The translations under genes were made by a program, and so were the position numbers. DNA of 64,000 nucleotides, from NCBI RefSeq assembly GCF_000802155.2, contig NZ_JQGJ02000004.1, forward strand, positions 434,001 through 498,000. Direction: 5' to 3'. The notes under the pieces are model-generated. The model saw only the letters and a program-made list of their open reading frames with translations, was not told the DNA's origin and did not search any database. How positions within the stretch are numbered: position 1 is the first letter of the stretch; each line of letters begins with the position of its first letter. This DNA comes from Pseudomonas frederiksbergensis. Its GTDB lineage: Bacteria > Pseudomonadota > Gammaproteobacteria > Pseudomonadales > Pseudomonadaceae. Shown here piece by piece: positions 62,621 through 64,000 of this stretch.

Positions 62621-62785
62621 TCAAACCCGCTCCGGCGGCGCCTCGCTCGGTGGGTCGCCCAGGGGCGGCTGCGGATCCAGCGGTGGGTCTTTTTCGGGAA
62701 TCGGCTCCGGATCGGGTCCGGGTGGCGGCAGGTTGGGGTCGTCGATGTTCGGGTCGGGTGTTTCGGCCGGGATAGGAATGGTCAT
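62621..62785 (-). CDS. Small proline-rich protein
   Basis: This 54-aa protein is about one-third proline with many Asp/Glu (e.g. NLPPPGPDPEPIPEKDPPLD) and is probably disordered and cytoplasmic; it has no signal peptide. ATG 62785 follows GGAGG at nine bases. It is a single small gene convergent with the MgtC gene. The skewed composition on the other strand makes a false plus-strand frame that I reject. Confidence 0.65.
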   Translation of the reverse strand: MTIPIPAETPDPNIDDPNLPPPGPDPEPIPEKDPPLDPQPPLGDPPSEAPPERV

Positions 62786-62994
62786 CGGGTCGGGCCTCCG
62801 GGACGCAAGTGGCTTGAGTCGTGCTTGTACGGTTGACCACCGTTCGACGGGTTTGATTCCCCGTAGCCGGCCGGTACATCCCGCTGAACTTTTGGCTGCC
62901 GGTCCGGTTCGGAGCTTAAGTGAGTTTAATCAGGGACCCGTTGGGCCTTTACCGCCACAAGCGCGTCCATGGGGCGTAAAAGGAGCGATGCTCG

Positions 62995-64000
62995 ATGACT
63001 GCCGAACAGCCGACCGACTTGGATTACAACCCGCATTTGCCGTTGTCCCAGGCCTTGTTGTTGCCGCGTATTGCAATTGAAGACACCATGCCGGTGATCG
63101 ATGGCGGGCAGTTTGCCGCCAAGGCACTCGCCGGGCAGGACGTGACGGTGACCAGCAAGGTGTTCGCCGATGGCCATGACAAATTGGCCGTGCGAATCCG
63201 CTGGCGGGCGCTGGAGGACGAAATCTGGAACAGCGAGGTCATGACCGAGCTGGGCAACAATGGCTGGCGCGGTCAGTTCACGGTACCGGCTGTCGGCCGC
63301 TACGTGTTCTGTATCGAGGCGTGGTTCGACCAGTTCGCCAGCTTCCGCTACGAGTTGGAAAAGAAATACGCCGCCGGGGTGCCCATCAGCCTGGAGTTGC
63401 AGGAAGGCCGCAACCACGTGCAACACGCCGCCGAGCGTAGCGACGGCGAGTTGAGCGAACAACTGGCGGCGTTGCATCACGAACTCTCAGGCTTGTTGCC
63501 GGAGGAGCAAGTGGCGTTGTTCCTCACGCCGCGCAGCGCCGACTTGATGTCCTTGGCCGACCATCGGCCCTACCTGAGCATCAGCGCAGAGTATCCGTTG
63601 GACGTCGAGCGCGAGCGGGCCGAGTTCGCCAGCTGGTACGAACTGTTCCCCCGCTCGATCACCGATGATCCCAATCGCCATGGCACCTTCAACGACGTGC
63701 ACTCGCGCCTGCCGGTGATTCAGGACATGGGTTTCGACGTGCTGTATTTTCCGCCGATCCATCCGATTGGCCGCAGCTTCCGCAAAGGCCCCAACAATTC
63801 CCTGACCGCCGGTCCAGACGATCCGGGCAGCCCTTATGCCATCGGCAGCGAGGAGGGCGGCCACGAGGCGATCCATCCTCAATTGGGCACCCGGGATGAT
63901 TTCCGTCGCCTGGTGGCCGCTGCCGCCGACCACGGCCTGGAGATCGCCCTCGATTTCGCCATCCAATGTTCCCAGGACCACCCTTGGCTCAAGCAGCATC
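62995..64000 (+). CDS. glgE: Alpha-1,4-glucan:maltose-1-phosphate maltosyltransferase, 5' part
   Basis: The first 335 codons are present; the gene continues past the window end. The N-terminus has the GlgE-specific beta-sandwich domain (residues 20-130, LPLSQALLLPRIAIEDTMPV) and then the GH13 barrel begins (FNDVHSRLPVIQDMGFDVLY, FPPIHPIGRSFRKGP, GLEIALDFAIQCSQDHPWL). GlgE extends alpha-glucan from maltose-1-phosphate made from trehalose. ATG 62995 follows AGGAG at nine bases; a nearer ATG at 62988 is out of frame. Confidence 0.93.
   Translation, partial: MTAEQPTDLDYNPHLPLSQALLLPRIAIEDTMPVIDGGQFAAKALAGQDVTVTSKVFADGHDKLAVRIRWRALEDEIWNSEVMTELGNNGWRGQFTVPAVGRYVFCIEAWFDQFASFRYELEKKYAAGVPISLELQEGRNHVQHAAERSDGELSEQLAALHHELSGLLPEEQVALFLTPRSADLMSLADHRPYLSISAEYPLDVERERAEFASWYELFPRSITDDPNRHGTFNDVHSRLPVIQDMGFDVLYFPPIHPIGRSFRKGPNNSLTAGPDDPGSPYAIGSEEGGHEAIHPQLGTRDDFRRLVAAAADHGLEIALDFAIQCSQDHPWLKQH

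Noticed and set aside
62532..63080. A 182-aa Gly/Ser-rich plus-strand frame
   Set aside because: It is the complement of the proline-rich gene and runs across its promoter and into glgE out of frame.

Overview
The window is chromosomal DNA of a fluorescent Pseudomonas, most likely of the P. fluorescens group. The evidence is the high GC content, GTGGGAGCGAGC-type REP hairpins between genes, and genus-typical loci: a Fur-controlled PrrF sRNA, a sigma54-driven Crc-antagonist sRNA of the CrcZ/CrcY family, the liu (leucine/isovalerate) pathway and DUF3077/DUF3203 genes. I see no prophage, transposase, CRISPR array, tRNA or rRNA.

Layout. 0-5 kb: an IclR regulator, then an ECF sigma/anti-sigma pair divergent from a membrane-anchored catalase-like protein and a cytochrome b561 (both directions carry the same GGAATAA-N14-CGTCT promoter), then an M14 carboxypeptidase. 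5-7 kb: PrrF with its Fur box, a DUF3077 gene, and a phage-type S24 repressor that has lost its catalytic serine. 7-16.3 kb: leucine catabolism. liuABCD is divergent from an acyl-CoA synthetase across two LiuR-type operators. A liuR-liuE unit lies nearby with a third operator, and the CrcY-like sRNA sits between the synthetase and liuE. 16.3-19.7 kb: LysR regulator, acyl-CoA dehydrogenase, oxaloacetate decarboxylase-like protein. 19.8-21.5 kb: an AT-richer, tightly coupled three-gene operon of unknown function (HEAT-like protein, cupin, 63-aa protein); this is the best candidate for an undescribed system. 21.7-25 kb: AruG/AruF arginine succinyltransferase homologues without the rest of the aru operon, plus an N-formylglutamate amidohydrolase. 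25-28 kb: a variant histidine phosphatase with cobF, then FtrA-like regulator and rhodanese. 28-34 kb: amino-acid binding protein, AotO/AstE-like protein, esterase, a LysR regulator and two half-size DUF606 proteins.

34-41 kb: selenium-to-tRNA pathway (selD-mnmH), histidine phosphatase, GST-PhzF pair, a zinc-type HemB, and a DUF1615 lipoprotein. 41.2-41.7 kb: an exported protein made of ten 13-residue repeats. 42-46 kb: a PqiA/PqiA/PqiB/PqiC envelope lipid-transport operon with PqiA split in two. 46-57.6 kb: CBS protein, DNA polymerase II, aldo/keto reductase, periplasmic aldose epimerase, lipoprotein, TSUP exporter, erythromycin-esterase family protein, DUF4174 protein, class C beta-lactamase and DyP peroxidase. 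57.6-64 kb: SDR, MocR regulator, CcoG, DUF3203, MgtC, a 54-aa proline-rich protein and the 5' part of glgE, cut by the window end.

Most of the window is ordinary core and accessory metabolism. Gene starts were chosen by ribosome-binding site, overlap with the upstream gene and family N-termini; the longest open frame was often not the best choice.
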